This document shows, piece after piece, positions 9,979 through 17,818 of a stretch of 64,000 nt of DNA (position 1 is the stretch's first letter; every line of letters starts with the position of its first letter). The position numbers and the translations under genes are program-made. This DNA is from Thalassobellus sediminis. GTDB lineage: Bacteria > Bacteroidota > Bacteroidia > Flavobacteriales > Flavobacteriaceae. The stretch lies in the NCBI RefSeq assembly GCF_044386045.1, contig NZ_JBISCD010000037.1, positions 186,001 through 250,000 on the forward strand, in the 5' to 3' direction. The notes under the pieces were generated by a model. That model saw only the letters and a program-made list of their open reading frames with translations. It searched no databases and had not been told where the DNA came from.

Positions 9979-11544
9979 ATGAAGCGCCTTATATATTTAG
10001 TTTTTACCATCAGTTTTTTAATGCTTTGGAGTTCTTGTCGTAAAGATTTTGATTTTACACCAAGTACAGGAAGTTTAGAGTTTTCAAAAGACACCGTGTA
10101 TTTAGATACTGTATTTAATAAAACAAGCTCTAGTACTTATAACTTAAAAGTATATAATAGAAGTAATGAAGACATTCTTATTCCTTCTATAAAACTAAGC
10201 ACAGGCGAAGCTTCTAATTACAGATTAAACGTTGATGGATTAGCAGGCAAAACCTTTCAAAACATTCCAGTTTTAGCAAAAGACAGTATTTTTATTTTTA
10301 TTGAAACTACTGTAAATAATAGTAATTTTTCAAATCTAGATGGCACATTTTTAAACACAGATCAAATTGAATTTGACACTAATACAAACCTTCAAAAAGT
10401 AGAGTTAGTTAGTTTAATTCAAGATGCTGTTTTTATTTATCCTGATAGAGACAATACAACTAAAGTAATTGACAATCTTCAACTTACCATAGGAGGTGAA
10501 CTTTATGAAACCGATATAAATGGTCGTGAGTTATTACCAAATGAACTTACGTTTACAAACGACAAACCTTATGTTATTTATGGTTTCGCTGCGGTTCCTA
10601 ATAACGAAACATTAACCATTGAAGCTGGTGCTCGTATCCATTTTCATGAAAACTCTGGTTTAATAGTTGGAGAAGGTGCTACTCTTAATGTAAATGGTAG
10701 TTTAAGTGCCGATCCAGAATTATTAGAAAACGAAGTTATTTTTGAAGGCGACCGTTTAGAGCCTGATTATTCAGATGTTCCTGGACAATGGGGCACCATT
10801 TGGTTTTTTGATGGCAGTATAAATAATACTATAAATTACGCCACTATTAAAAATGCTATTGCGGGAATTTTATGTGATGGTAACCCAAATGAAATTAATA
10901 ACAAACTAACTATTACAAACTCACAAATATATAATTCAAGTAGTTATGGTATTTTAGGAAGAAACACCTCTATTAAGGGGGATAATGTGGTGATTAACAA
11001 TAGCGGACAAGTATCGTTTGCAGGAACCATTGGTGGTAAATATAATTTTACACATAGTACACTCGTTAATTATTGGGATAATGGCTTTAGACAATTTCCT
11101 TCTGTTTTATTAAATAATTTCATTTTAGATGAAGAAAACAATGCCACACTAGCCGATTTAACTGAAGCTAATTTTAACAACTGCATTATTTACGGAAACG
11201 ATAACCCTGAAATATTAGTGGACGAACTTGAAGATGATAATGTGGTTTTCAACTTTAAGTTTACTAATTGTCTTATCCGTTTTAAAGATGAAAACAATAA
11301 TTTCACAGGTCCTAATTACGATTTAAATGATGCATCAAAATTTGAAGGAAACATTTTTAATGAAGATCCTAATTTCCTTGATACATCGCTAAACAAATTA
11401 ATGATTGGTGACGAATCGGCTGCTATAAACAAAGGAAACGCTTCTTTTGCTACTCAAGTACCCGTTGATATTTTAAACGTAAATAGAACGGCTTCACCAG
11501 ATTTAGGGGCTTACCAACATATTACATTTCCAGAGGAAGATTAA
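9979..11544 (+). CDS. Right-handed beta-helix-like surface lipoprotein
   Basis: This is a 521-residue predicted lipoprotein (signal with Cys20 in LMLWSSC). Residues 30-150 resemble a beta-sandwich with repeated short strands. Residues 200-500 contain many Asn/Thr/Ile-rich short repeats such as ITNSQIYNSSSYGI and end in the PDLGAYQH motif typical of parallel beta-helix (Pel-like) lipoproteins of Bacteroidota. Such folds are common in polysaccharide lyases, but no catalytic residues can be assigned here. Its stop codon abuts the start region of the Crp/Fnr regulator, so the two may be co-transcribed. Function unknown. Confidence 0.6.
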   Translation: MKRLIYLVFTISFLMLWSSCRKDFDFTPSTGSLEFSKDTVYLDTVFNKTSSSTYNLKVYNRSNEDILIPSIKLSTGEASNYRLNVDGLAGKTFQNIPVLAKDSIFIFIETTVNNSNFSNLDGTFLNTDQIEFDTNTNLQKVELVSLIQDAVFIYPDRDNTTKVIDNLQLTIGGELYETDINGRELLPNELTFTNDKPYVIYGFAAVPNNETLTIEAGARIHFHENSGLIVGEGATLNVNGSLSADPELLENEVIFEGDRLEPDYSDVPGQWGTIWFFDGSINNTINYATIKNAIAGILCDGNPNEINNKLTITNSQIYNSSSYGILGRNTSIKGDNVVINNSGQVSFAGTIGGKYNFTHSTLVNYWDNGFRQFPSVLLNNFILDEENNATLADLTEANFNNCIIYGNDNPEILVDELEDDNVVFNFKFTNCLIRFKDENNNFTGPNYDLNDASKFEGNIFNEDPNFLDTSLNKLMIGDESAAINKGNASFATQVPVDILNVNRTASPDLGAYQHITFPEED

Positions 11545-11556
11545 ATGTTTTATGGT

Positions 11557-12138
11557 ATGACAGAACTTCTCAAAAAACATATAGCTAAACATATAAATCA
11601 TAACGAGAAGGATATTGAAGCATTCTGTAACTTGTTTCAACACAAAACTGTAAAAAAGAAAGACTTTTTATTAAAAGAAGGCGACGTATGTAAATTTGAG
11701 GCATTTGTAACAAAAGGCCTTTTTAAAGTGGCACATATTGATAAAAATGGCAATGAACAAATTCTTTATTTTGCTTCTGAAAACTGGTGGATAACAGATA
11801 TTGATAGCTTTACAAATACAGTACCTTCTAAATTTACAATACAAGCTCTAGAAGATAGTGAGGTCTTTTTTATTTCTAAAAAAGATAAAGAGTATGCTTA
11901 TAACCACTTACCTTTTATAGAAAAGTTATTCAGGATTATGACTCAAAAAACCTACGTTGCATTACAACGAAAGTTGATTAATAATTTGAGTAAAACCTCC
12001 GATCAAAGATATATTGATTTCATTGAAAAATATCCAAAACTAGCCCAAAGACTTACCAATATACAAATAGCGGCCTATCTTGGCATCAGTCACGAATTTG
12101 TTAGCAAGATCCGTAAAAAAATAGCACTCGGAAAATAA
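11557..12138 (+). CDS. Crp/Fnr-family transcription regulator without Fe-S cysteines
   Basis: This is a 193-residue regulator with an N-terminal cyclic-nucleotide-binding-like beta-barrel (about residues 20-110), a dimer helix, and a C-terminal winged helix (NIQIAAYLGISHEFVSKIRKK). There is no N-terminal cysteine cluster, so it is not an oxygen-sensing FNR. The recognition helix keeps E and S at the positions where FNR uses Glu209 and Ser212 to read TTGA, which fits the TTGAA-N4-TTCAA sites found at the next two promoters. I prefer the ATG at 11557; an in-frame ATG at 11545 abuts the previous stop codon. The effector is unknown. Confidence 0.85.
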   Translation: MTELLKKHIAKHINHNEKDIEAFCNLFQHKTVKKKDFLLKEGDVCKFEAFVTKGLFKVAHIDKNGNEQILYFASENWWITDIDSFTNTVPSKFTIQALEDSEVFFISKKDKEYAYNHLPFIEKLFRIMTQKTYVALQRKLINNLSKTSDQRYIDFIEKYPKLAQRLTNIQIAAYLGISHEFVSKIRKKIALGK

Positions 12139-12151
12139 CGAAATTACATTT

Positions 12152-12167
12152 ATTGAACTTCTTCAAT
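12152..12167. promoter_or_regulatory. Crp/Fnr-type operator, copy 1
   Basis: ATTGAA-CTTC-TTCAAT is a symmetric site of the Crp/Fnr class (FNR reads TTGAT-N4-ATCAA). Its TTG lies 40 nt before the TTTG of the -7 box, placing its centre near -43, a typical class II activator position. The same site and spacing recur at 12947. Confidence 0.7.
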
Positions 12168-12188
12168 GTTTTTAATATACAATTAGCA

Positions 12189-12196
12189 CACCTTTG
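12189..12196 (+). promoter_or_regulatory. -7 promoter box of the DsbA-like gene
   Basis: CACCTTTG matches TAnnTTTG except for its first base. It lies downstream of the Crp/Fnr-type operator and 31 nt before the start codon. The imperfect box fits activator dependence. Confidence 0.45.
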
Positions 12197-12227
12197 TACC
12201 ATAAAACACGAATAAAAAAGAAGTAAA

Positions 12228-12920
12228 ATGAAACATTACTTATTGATATTACTTTGTTGGTTTTCCGTAAGTAATATTGAAAGTCAAAACTTAAAGACTA
12301 TGAAACTAATTTATGTGATGGATCCCTTATGCGGATGGTGTTATGGAAATTCTATTAATACCCAAAAGCTCTATTCTGAATTTGAGAGCAAAATTGAATT
12401 TGAAATACTTCCTGCTGGCATGTGGACAGGAAATCAAGCTAAGAGACAAAATAAAAATATGGTGTCTTTTTTCGAGAAAGGCGACAAACAAATTGAACAA
12501 TACACAGGAACACCCTTTGGAGAAGCTTATTTTGAATTTCTGAAAAACGAAACGATTATTCTAGACAGTGAAATCCCATCAAGAGCTATAGTTAGTGTAA
12601 AAAACATAGCGCCACAAAAAGCCATTCCTTTTGCTCTAGAAGTTCAAAAAGCAAGATATATGTTCGGTAAAGATTTAAATAACGTGCAAACATATGTTTC
12701 TATTTGTGAAACTTTAAGTATCGATGCAACAGTATTTTTAAAAACCTTTTCTTCCGAAGAAATAAAAAAGCAAACGCAAGAATCTTTTACAAAAGCTACA
12801 AAATACGCAAGCTCTTACCCTACATTATTACTAGAAAAAGATGGCGAATTATTTGTAGTTGAACAAGGTTATGCGCCATTTTCAAAAATTGTAGAAACCA
12901 TTAATCAAATAATAAAATAA
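12228..12920 (+). CDS. DsbA-family (FrnE-like) thioredoxin-fold protein
   Basis: This 230-residue protein has a thioredoxin fold with the redox motif CGWC at residues 35-38 in MDPLCGWCYGN, as in the DsbA/FrnE-like group. Residues 1-20 form a plausible signal peptide (MKHYLLILLCWFSV..). An internal Met at 25 would give the cytosolic form usual for this group, so the location is uncertain. A helical insertion (about 60-170) and a C-terminal cis-Pro region (SYPTLLLEKDG) fit the fold. Its promoter carries a Crp/Fnr-type operator shared with the next gene. The likely role is thiol-disulfide exchange under stress; substrates are unknown. Confidence 0.85.
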   Translation: MKHYLLILLCWFSVSNIESQNLKTMKLIYVMDPLCGWCYGNSINTQKLYSEFESKIEFEILPAGMWTGNQAKRQNKNMVSFFEKGDKQIEQYTGTPFGEAYFEFLKNETIILDSEIPSRAIVSVKNIAPQKAIPFALEVQKARYMFGKDLNNVQTYVSICETLSIDATVFLKTFSSEEIKKQTQESFTKATKYASSYPTLLLEKDGELFVVEQGYAPFSKIVETINQIIK

Positions 12921-12946
12921 GCCTTATACCTATTTAAATTCTATTT

Positions 12947-12962
12947 ATTGAACAAGTTCAAT
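12947..12962. promoter_or_regulatory. Crp/Fnr-type operator, copy 2
   Basis: ATTGAAC-AA-GTTCAAT has perfect 7-nt arms. It is nearly identical to the site at 12152, and its TTG is again exactly 40 nt before the TTTG of the -7 box. This supports a real binding site for the adjacent regulator. Confidence 0.72.
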
Positions 12963-12983
12963 GTTTTAAAACAAAGCTATTCG

Positions 12984-12991
12984 CAACTTTG
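12984..12991 (+). promoter_or_regulatory. -7 promoter box of the MBL-fold gene
   Basis: CAACTTTG has the same imperfect first base as the box at 12189 and lies 25 nt before the start codon. Confidence 0.45.
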
Positions 12992-13016
12992 TATCATTAA
13001 ATAGAAACAAATAAAC

Positions 13017-13907
13017 ATGAAACGAATTAATTTAACGATATTAGTAACAATCTTAACATTATTAAATATGGAAACACAAGCTCAAAGCTTCAAAACTATA
13101 GAAGCAAATAACTTAAAAATTCAAGTTTACAATGCCTCTGAAAACAGTTTTGGTGTAGCATCAGTTATAGTATCAGGAAAAACAGATGCCGTATTAATTG
13201 ACGCGCAATTTACTTTAGCAGATGCCGAAGCTGTGGCTCAAGAAATTAAACAATCTGGTAAAAAATTAAGCACTATTTATGTATCTCATGGCGATCCAGA
13301 CTTTTACTTTGGTTTAGAAGTTTTCAAAAAATACTTTCCAGAAGTTATAGTATATGCGGCACCAACAACTATTGAACATATAAAAGCTACTGCTCAGAAA
13401 AAATTGGATGTTTGGGGCGAAAGATTAGGCAACAACATTACATCTAATGTTATTTTACCACAAGTTTTAAAAGGTAATAGTATTGATTTAGAAGGTGAAA
13501 AATTAGAAATTATAGGTTTAGATGAATTTCCATCAAGAACATTTGTTTCGATTCCTTCAATTAAAGCTGTTATAGGTGGTATTAATGTATTTGGAACTAG
13601 CTTTAACTTATGGATGGCAGATGCACAAACAACAGATGTACGTAATCAATGGATTTCTGTTCTAAACAAAATAGAATCGTTACAACCAGAAATTGTTATT
13701 CCTGCACATGCAAACTCTAAATCAGCTTTAGATATAGCAACAGTAAAACATACAAAAAACTACATTCAGTTTTATGAAGAAGCCTTAAAAACGAACAAAA
13801 CTTCGGAAGCTTTGATTGAAACTATTAAAACAGCATACCCAGAACTTACTTTTGAAATTGCCTTACAATTAGGGGCAAAAGTAAATACTGGTGAAATGAA
13901 ATGGTAA
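13017..13907 (+). CDS. Exported MBL-fold protein with altered metal motif
   Basis: This 296-residue protein has a signal peptide (residues 1-23, ending TQAQ) and a metallo-beta-lactamase fold (VILIDAQF-type strand near 58-65, IYVSHGDPDFYFG near 88-99, GGINVFG near 190, IPAHA near 230). The usual HxHxDH metal motif reads H91-G-D-P-D-F96: the first His and the Asp are kept, but the second and fourth positions are Asp and Phe. Metal binding is therefore reduced or altered, and hydrolase activity cannot be assumed. It shares its operator and promoter layout with the upstream DsbA-like gene and overlaps the next gene by 7 nt. Confidence 0.8.
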   Translation: MKRINLTILVTILTLLNMETQAQSFKTIEANNLKIQVYNASENSFGVASVIVSGKTDAVLIDAQFTLADAEAVAQEIKQSGKKLSTIYVSHGDPDFYFGLEVFKKYFPEVIVYAAPTTIEHIKATAQKKLDVWGERLGNNITSNVILPQVLKGNSIDLEGEKLEIIGLDEFPSRTFVSIPSIKAVIGGINVFGTSFNLWMADAQTTDVRNQWISVLNKIESLQPEIVIPAHANSKSALDIATVKHTKNYIQFYEEALKTNKTSEALIETIKTAYPELTFEIALQLGAKVNTGEMKW

Positions 13908-14362
13908 AACACATCATCTGCAACTTGACAATATTAATAATGTTGTCAAGTTGTTCTTCTAATAATACAACAATGACAAACCTAGATATTATAAAAAGTA
14001 CTTACGAAGGGAAAACTTCGGAAGAAAACGGCAAAAGCTTAGCTAAACATGTGGCTAAAGATATTGTATGGACAGAAGCTAAAGGTTTTCCCTATGCAGG
14101 AACTTATATAGGTTTAGAAAGTATTACTAAAAATGTATTTAGCCGTTTAGGTAGTGAATGGATTGATTACAAATTTACACCAGAAGATTATATTGCTAAT
14201 GAAGATAAAGTAGTTGCCTATGGCACATATTCTGGCACTTACAAAGCAACCAACAACTATTTTGAAGCCAGAGTAGCCCATGTTTGGAAATTGAAAGATG
14301 GAAAAATTATAAGTTTCGAACAATTTGTTGATAGCCAACCTGTAAATAACGCTATACTATAA
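13901..14362 (+). CDS. NTF2/SnoaL-like lipoprotein
   Basis: This 153-residue predicted lipoprotein has a lipobox (MLSSC, Cys about 18). The rest is a single SnoaL/NTF2-like cone-shaped domain (IVWTEAKGFPYAGTYIG; AYGTYSGTYKATN; HVWKLKDGKIISFEQFVDS). The family covers small-molecule isomerases, hydrolases and non-catalytic binders, so no reaction can be assigned. It overlaps the MBL-fold gene by 7 nt and is translated from the same transcript. Confidence 0.75.
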   Translation: MVKHIICNLTILIMLSSCSSNNTTMTNLDIIKSTYEGKTSEENGKSLAKHVAKDIVWTEAKGFPYAGTYIGLESITKNVFSRLGSEWIDYKFTPEDYIANEDKVVAYGTYSGTYKATNNYFEARVAHVWKLKDGKIISFEQFVDSQPVNNAIL

Positions 14363-14466
14363 AAACAATAACTTCGCTTACCGAATCATATAAATTGTTC
14401 AGATTGAATTTATTTCAGTATTAAAACGATTTCATATCAACGTAGTTATGGTCAATGCGAAGAAAC

Positions 14467-14844
14467 CTACGAACAGTCATTACAAACCCCAGTCAGAACA
14501 CAATTTGCATTTTGAACTTCATAGCCATTAGGAACTGCGTACTCAACAGGAACTTCCAGACATTCAATCGTATCACACGACAAACACCTAAAATGAAAAT
14601 GATGTTGAATAACTTCTTGTGGATTCTCACATTTTTTACAAATGGCAAAATACTGTTTCCCGTCTTCTGCAACTATTTTGTGGACTATCTCATCCTCACA
14701 AAACCTGTTCAATACTCTATAAATTGTAGCTCTATTGATTTCAATATCCAACTTCCTTTCAATAGCATCTTGACTTAACGCCTTTCTTGAATTTAATAGT
14801 AAATTCAGGATTGCCTCCTTTGTTGGTGTATTTCTTCTATTCAT
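14467..14844 (-). CDS. Fur-family metalloregulator
   Basis: This is a 125-residue Fur-superfamily repressor. It has a winged helix at about residues 8-60 (SQDAIERKLDIEINRATIYRVLNRF) and a dimerisation/metal domain with HHFHFRCLSC near 81-90 and a C-terminal CNDC pair, the two CxxC motifs that make the structural zinc site. The metal sensed (Fe, Zn, Ni or peroxide via Fe) cannot be told from sequence alone. It is divergent from a flavoprotein gene. Two TTGCGA-N5-TCGCAA-like sites lie in the shared intergenic region, one of them just 7 nt before its own start, suggesting autorepression. Confidence 0.9.
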   Translation of the reverse strand: MNRRNTPTKEAILNLLLNSRKALSQDAIERKLDIEINRATIYRVLNRFCEDEIVHKIVAEDGKQYFAICKKCENPQEVIQHHFHFRCLSCDTIECLEVPVEYAVPNGYEVQNANCVLTGVCNDCS

Positions 14845-14850
14845 ACTTTA

Positions 14851-14867
14851 TTGCGAATAAGTTGCAA
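14851..14867. promoter_or_regulatory. Candidate Fur-family operator 1
   Basis: TTGCGA-ATAAG-TTGCAA is a 17-nt imperfect inverted repeat 7 nt upstream of the fur-type start codon. It is nested in a wider TTATTGC-N9-GCAATAA palindrome (14848-14870). Its start is 53 nt from that of operator 2, about five helical turns. Confidence 0.55.
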
Positions 14868-14883
14868 TAATACAAAAAGATTG

Positions 14884-14891
14884 TATATTTG
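14884..14891 (+). promoter_or_regulatory. -7 promoter box of the flavoprotein gene
   Basis: TATATTTG is a perfect TAnnTTTG box. Transcription should start near 14898, between the two candidate Fur-type operators and about 134 nt before the first ATG of the flavoprotein. Confidence 0.6.
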
Positions 14892-14903
14892 TCAAAAACA
14901 CTA

Positions 14904-14920
14904 TTGCGACAATTTCGCAT
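14904..14920. promoter_or_regulatory. Candidate Fur-family operator 2
   Basis: TTGCGA-CAATT-TCGCAT has perfect TGCGA/TCGCA arms. It lies just after the predicted transcription start of the flavoprotein gene, a position suited to repression. Confidence 0.6.
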
Positions 14921-14923
14921 TTA

Positions 14924-15031
14924 ATACGTAAATCAATAACAAGAAGAGAAATAATAAAACTATTTGGAACGTCAGGTTTAGCACTTACACTACCTAGACC
15001 ATTAACTCTCTTTGCTCAATACAATAACAAA
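14924..15031 (+). other. In-frame Tat-like leader lacking a canonical start codon
   Basis: The frame of the flavoprotein is open upstream to a stop at 14858-14860. Bases 14924-15031 encode a stretch with basic RKSITRREIIK, hydrophobic GTSGLALTL and a TLFAQ end: the layout of a twin-arginine signal with an AxA/FAQ-like cleavage region. No ATG, GTG or TTG occurs in frame before 15032. Possible starts are ATA at 14924 (directly before CGT AAA TCA) or ATT at 14903 or 14912. This is either a rare start or a leader inactivated by one base change. Confidence 0.5.
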
Positions 15032-15943
15032 ATGTATAAAAAAGAATTTGAAGTAATCATAATAGGCGGAAGTTATGCAGGACTTTCAACAGCAATGACA
15101 TTAGGTCGTTCACTTCGCGAGACCTTGGTAATTGACGCAGGAAAACCGTGCAATCAGCAAACACCACATTCACATAATTTTCTAACTCAAGACGGAAGTA
15201 AGCCAAAAGAAATTTATGAAATTGGCAAAAGTCAAGTATCAAAGTACGACAGTATTAAATTCTATGACGGACTTGGAGTTAGTGGAAAAAGAAACAATAA
15301 AGGATTTGAAATAACTACTTCAAAAGGAGATGTTTTTACAGCAAAGAAATTGGTTTTAGCAACAGGAATTAAAGACTTAATGCCAGATATAAAAGGCTTT
15401 ACAGAATGTTGGGGAATTTCAGTTGTGCATTGTCCATACTGTCACGGTTACGAAATAAGAAACAAAAAAACTGCCATAATTGCCAATGGAGAAAGAGCCT
15501 CACACCTTACTTCTTTGGTAAATAATCTAACGAAAGATATTACAATTCTAACTTCGGGAACTAAAGACTTTGATGAAAACGATATAAACATTTTCAAAGA
15601 AAAAAATATCCAAATCATAGAAAAAGAAATTTTATCCATTGAACATCAAAATGGACAAATAGAAAAAGTTGTATTCAAAGACGGTAATTCAAAAAGTTTT
15701 GATTGTGCTTATGGATCAGTCCCATTTAAACAAAATTCAACGATCGCAAATGACTTAGGCTGTGAAATAGATGAAAATGGCTATATAATTGTAGATTGGA
15801 TGCAAAAAACTACTACTGACGGAGTTTTTGCCTGTGGAGATAATAGCACGTTTATGCGCTCAATAGCCAATGCAGTAAATTCTGGAAATACAGCGGGAGC
15901 TATGATTAATGGAGAGCTTAGTAAAGCTAAATTCTATGGCTAA
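15032..15943 (+). CDS. Thioredoxin-reductase-like FAD/NAD(P) oxidoreductase
   Basis: This is a 303-residue pyridine nucleotide-disulfide oxidoreductase. The FAD Rossmann motif GGSYAGLS is at residues 12-19, the redox-active pair CPYC at 134-137 in VVHCPYCHGYE, and the C-terminal FAD motif GVFACGDNS near 265. It belongs to the TrxB-like group often found beside stress regulators, but the physiological disulfide partner is unknown. The CDS given uses the first ATG. An in-frame Tat-like leader upstream suggests the ancestral or actual protein is exported. It is divergent from a Fur-family regulator and probably repressed by it through two flanking operators. Confidence 0.88.
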   Translation: MYKKEFEVIIIGGSYAGLSTAMTLGRSLRETLVIDAGKPCNQQTPHSHNFLTQDGSKPKEIYEIGKSQVSKYDSIKFYDGLGVSGKRNNKGFEITTSKGDVFTAKKLVLATGIKDLMPDIKGFTECWGISVVHCPYCHGYEIRNKKTAIIANGERASHLTSLVNNLTKDITILTSGTKDFDENDINIFKEKNIQIIEKEILSIEHQNGQIEKVVFKDGNSKSFDCAYGSVPFKQNSTIANDLGCEIDENGYIIVDWMQKTTTDGVFACGDNSTFMRSIANAVNSGNTAGAMINGELSKAKFYG

Positions 15944-15994
15944 AAAAAGTAAAAACACTACCTACAATTCAGGATATAGGAAACGTCCAAAAAC

Positions 15995-16024
15995 AAAAAA
16001 CCCCACTTAATAAAGCGGGATTTT
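15995..16024 (-). terminator. Bidirectional terminator
   Basis: CCC-A-CTT / AAG-C-GGG stem with an AATA loop, flanked by an A run on the left and a T run on the right. It lies between the convergent flavoprotein and glyA genes, 29 nt after the glyA stop codon. Confidence 0.7.
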
Positions 16025-16052
16025 CAATTTAATATATTGTGTATTTTAAAGT

Positions 16053-17324
16053 TTATACAAACAATGGTTTTCCAGCCATCATTGCATTTACTTTTGTTTT
16101 AACAGCTTCTAAAACAGCTTCATCTTCGAAGTTATTAATAACCTCATCAATTAAATCGACTATTCCTGACATATCAGATTCTTTTAAACCTCTTGTTGTA
16201 ATAGCTGCAGCTCCTATTCTAATTCCTGAAGTTACAAATGGTGATTTATCATCAAAAGGCACCATGTTTTTGTTAACAGTAATATCGGCTTTTACTAAAG
16301 CTTGTTCTGCATCTTTACCAGATACATTTTTATTACGTAAATCGATTAACATACAATGGTTATCGGTTCCACCAGAAATAATATTATAGTCTTTAGCTAC
16401 TAATGCTTTAGCTAAGGCAGATGCGTTTTCTTTTACTTGTAATTGGTAATGTAAAAAATCATCGGTTAATGCTTCACCAAAAGCAATCGCTTTAGCTGCA
16501 ATAATATGCTCTAATGGCCCTCCTTGATTCCCTGGAAAAACCGCAGAATCTAATAAAGACGACATTTTACGTAAGTTTCCGTTTTTAAGTGTAATTCCGA
16601 AAGGGTTTTCAAAATCTTTCCCCATCATAATCATACCACCTCTAGGACCTCTTAAAGTCTTGTGAGTTGTTGTTGTAACAATATGACAATGTGGAAGCGG
16701 ATCGTTTAAAATACCTTTTGCAATTAATCCTGCTGGATGCGATATATCGGCCATTAAAATAGCACCAACGCTATCTGCAATAATTCTGAAACGTTCAAAA
16801 TCGATATCGCGAGAATAAGCAGAAGCACCAGCAATTATTAATTTTGGTTGCTCTTTAGTTGCTATCTCTTGTATTTTATCATAATTTAAAACACCTGTTT
16901 CCTGCTCTACGCCGTAAAATACAGGATTGTAAAGTTTACCAGAAAAGTTTACTGGAGAACCGTGTGTTAAATGCCCACCGTGAGACAAATCGAATCCTAA
17001 TATTTTATCACCAGGCTTTAAACAAGCGTGATACACAGCTGTGTTTGCTTGACTTCCAGAGTGTGGTTGTACATTTACATATGCAGCTCCAAACAATGCT
17101 TTTGCTCTATCTATAGCAATTTGCTCTACTTCATCAACCACTTCACAGCCTCCATAATAACGTTTACCTGGGTAACCTTCGGCGTATTTGTTTGTAAGTA
17201 CCGATCCGGCAGCTTCCATAACTTGTTCGCTTACAAAATTCTCTGAAGCAATCAATTCAATTCCATGTAATTGGCGCTCTTTTTCAGCTTGTATAAGTTC
17301 AAAAATTTGTTCGTCGCGTTGCAT
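16053..17324 (-). CDS. glyA: Serine hydroxymethyltransferase
   Basis: PLP enzyme that interconverts serine and glycine while loading tetrahydrofolate with a one-carbon unit in the cytoplasm. It is 424 residues from the start MQRDEQIFELI at 17324. The frame continues to 17420, but that extension is not family-like. Signatures: HGIELIASENFVSEQ near 20-34, YAEGYPGKRYYGGCE near 50-65, and the PLP-lysine motif TTTTHKTLRGPRGG near 222-235. Length and motifs are normal. It stands alone, with a terminator downstream. Confidence 0.97.
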   Translation of the reverse strand: MQRDEQIFELIQAEKERQLHGIELIASENFVSEQVMEAAGSVLTNKYAEGYPGKRYYGGCEVVDEVEQIAIDRAKALFGAAYVNVQPHSGSQANTAVYHACLKPGDKILGFDLSHGGHLTHGSPVNFSGKLYNPVFYGVEQETGVLNYDKIQEIATKEQPKLIIAGASAYSRDIDFERFRIIADSVGAILMADISHPAGLIAKGILNDPLPHCHIVTTTTHKTLRGPRGGMIMMGKDFENPFGITLKNGNLRKMSSLLDSAVFPGNQGGPLEHIIAAKAIAFGEALTDDFLHYQLQVKENASALAKALVAKDYNIISGGTDNHCMLIDLRNKNVSGKDAEQALVKADITVNKNMVPFDDKSPFVTSGIRIGAAAITTRGLKESDMSGIVDLIDEVINNFEDEAVLEAVKTKVNAMMAGKPLFV

Positions 17325-17477
17325 ATAAAATATTGTTCTAGTTAAATATTTGGCAAAAATAGCAAATAGATTACTTAAATTCATCAAAAAACATTTATTT
17401 ACCTCTAAGTTTTCAACCATTTTATCAACGGTTGAAAGAATTATATTTTTTAGGCTTTTTCATTGTTAAAATGAAAG

Positions 17478-17696
17478 GTGGCAAACTACATAAGTTCATT
17501 ATTGATAACCGTACTATTACTAGTTAACATTACAATAAAGATGCTACTCGCATATATTTTAGTAAAACTTATAAAAAACGACTTTCTTTTACAGATAAAA
17601 GTAAGATTTAACTTTCTCAAACATATAAAAACCAATCATTTAATCGGATTTATTAGCGTTTTGTCTATATATTTTATATTTTGGCACCACTTTTGA
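17478..17696 (+). CDS. Possible small membrane protein
   Basis: Within the 477-nt space between glyA and the next gene a 72-codon frame starts at GTG (17478), or possibly at ATG 17541. It encodes hydrophobic segments (ISSLLITVLLLVNI; LLAYILVKLI; LIGFISVLSIYFIFW) with lysines between them, i.e. two or three membrane spans. No homology is recognised and the GTG start has no clear ribosome site. The rest of the gap shows no other structure. This may be spurious. Confidence 0.25.
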   Translation: MANYISSLLITVLLLVNITIKMLLAYILVKLIKNDFLLQIKVRFNFLKHIKTNHLIGFISVLSIYFIFWHHF

Positions 17697-17818
17697 AAGA
17701 GTAGACCAATAACCAAATATTTAACCTAATGAAATGAGCCTCTATAATTTTAGATACCCATCAAAATACTTAAAGGCGAATGACATCTGACAGTTAAAAA
17801 ATGATAAAACCCAAACAG

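Noticed and set aside
17325..17420. N-terminal extension of glyA to 17420
   Set aside because: The 32 added residues are not SHMT-like and the ATG at 17324 gives the normal N-terminus.
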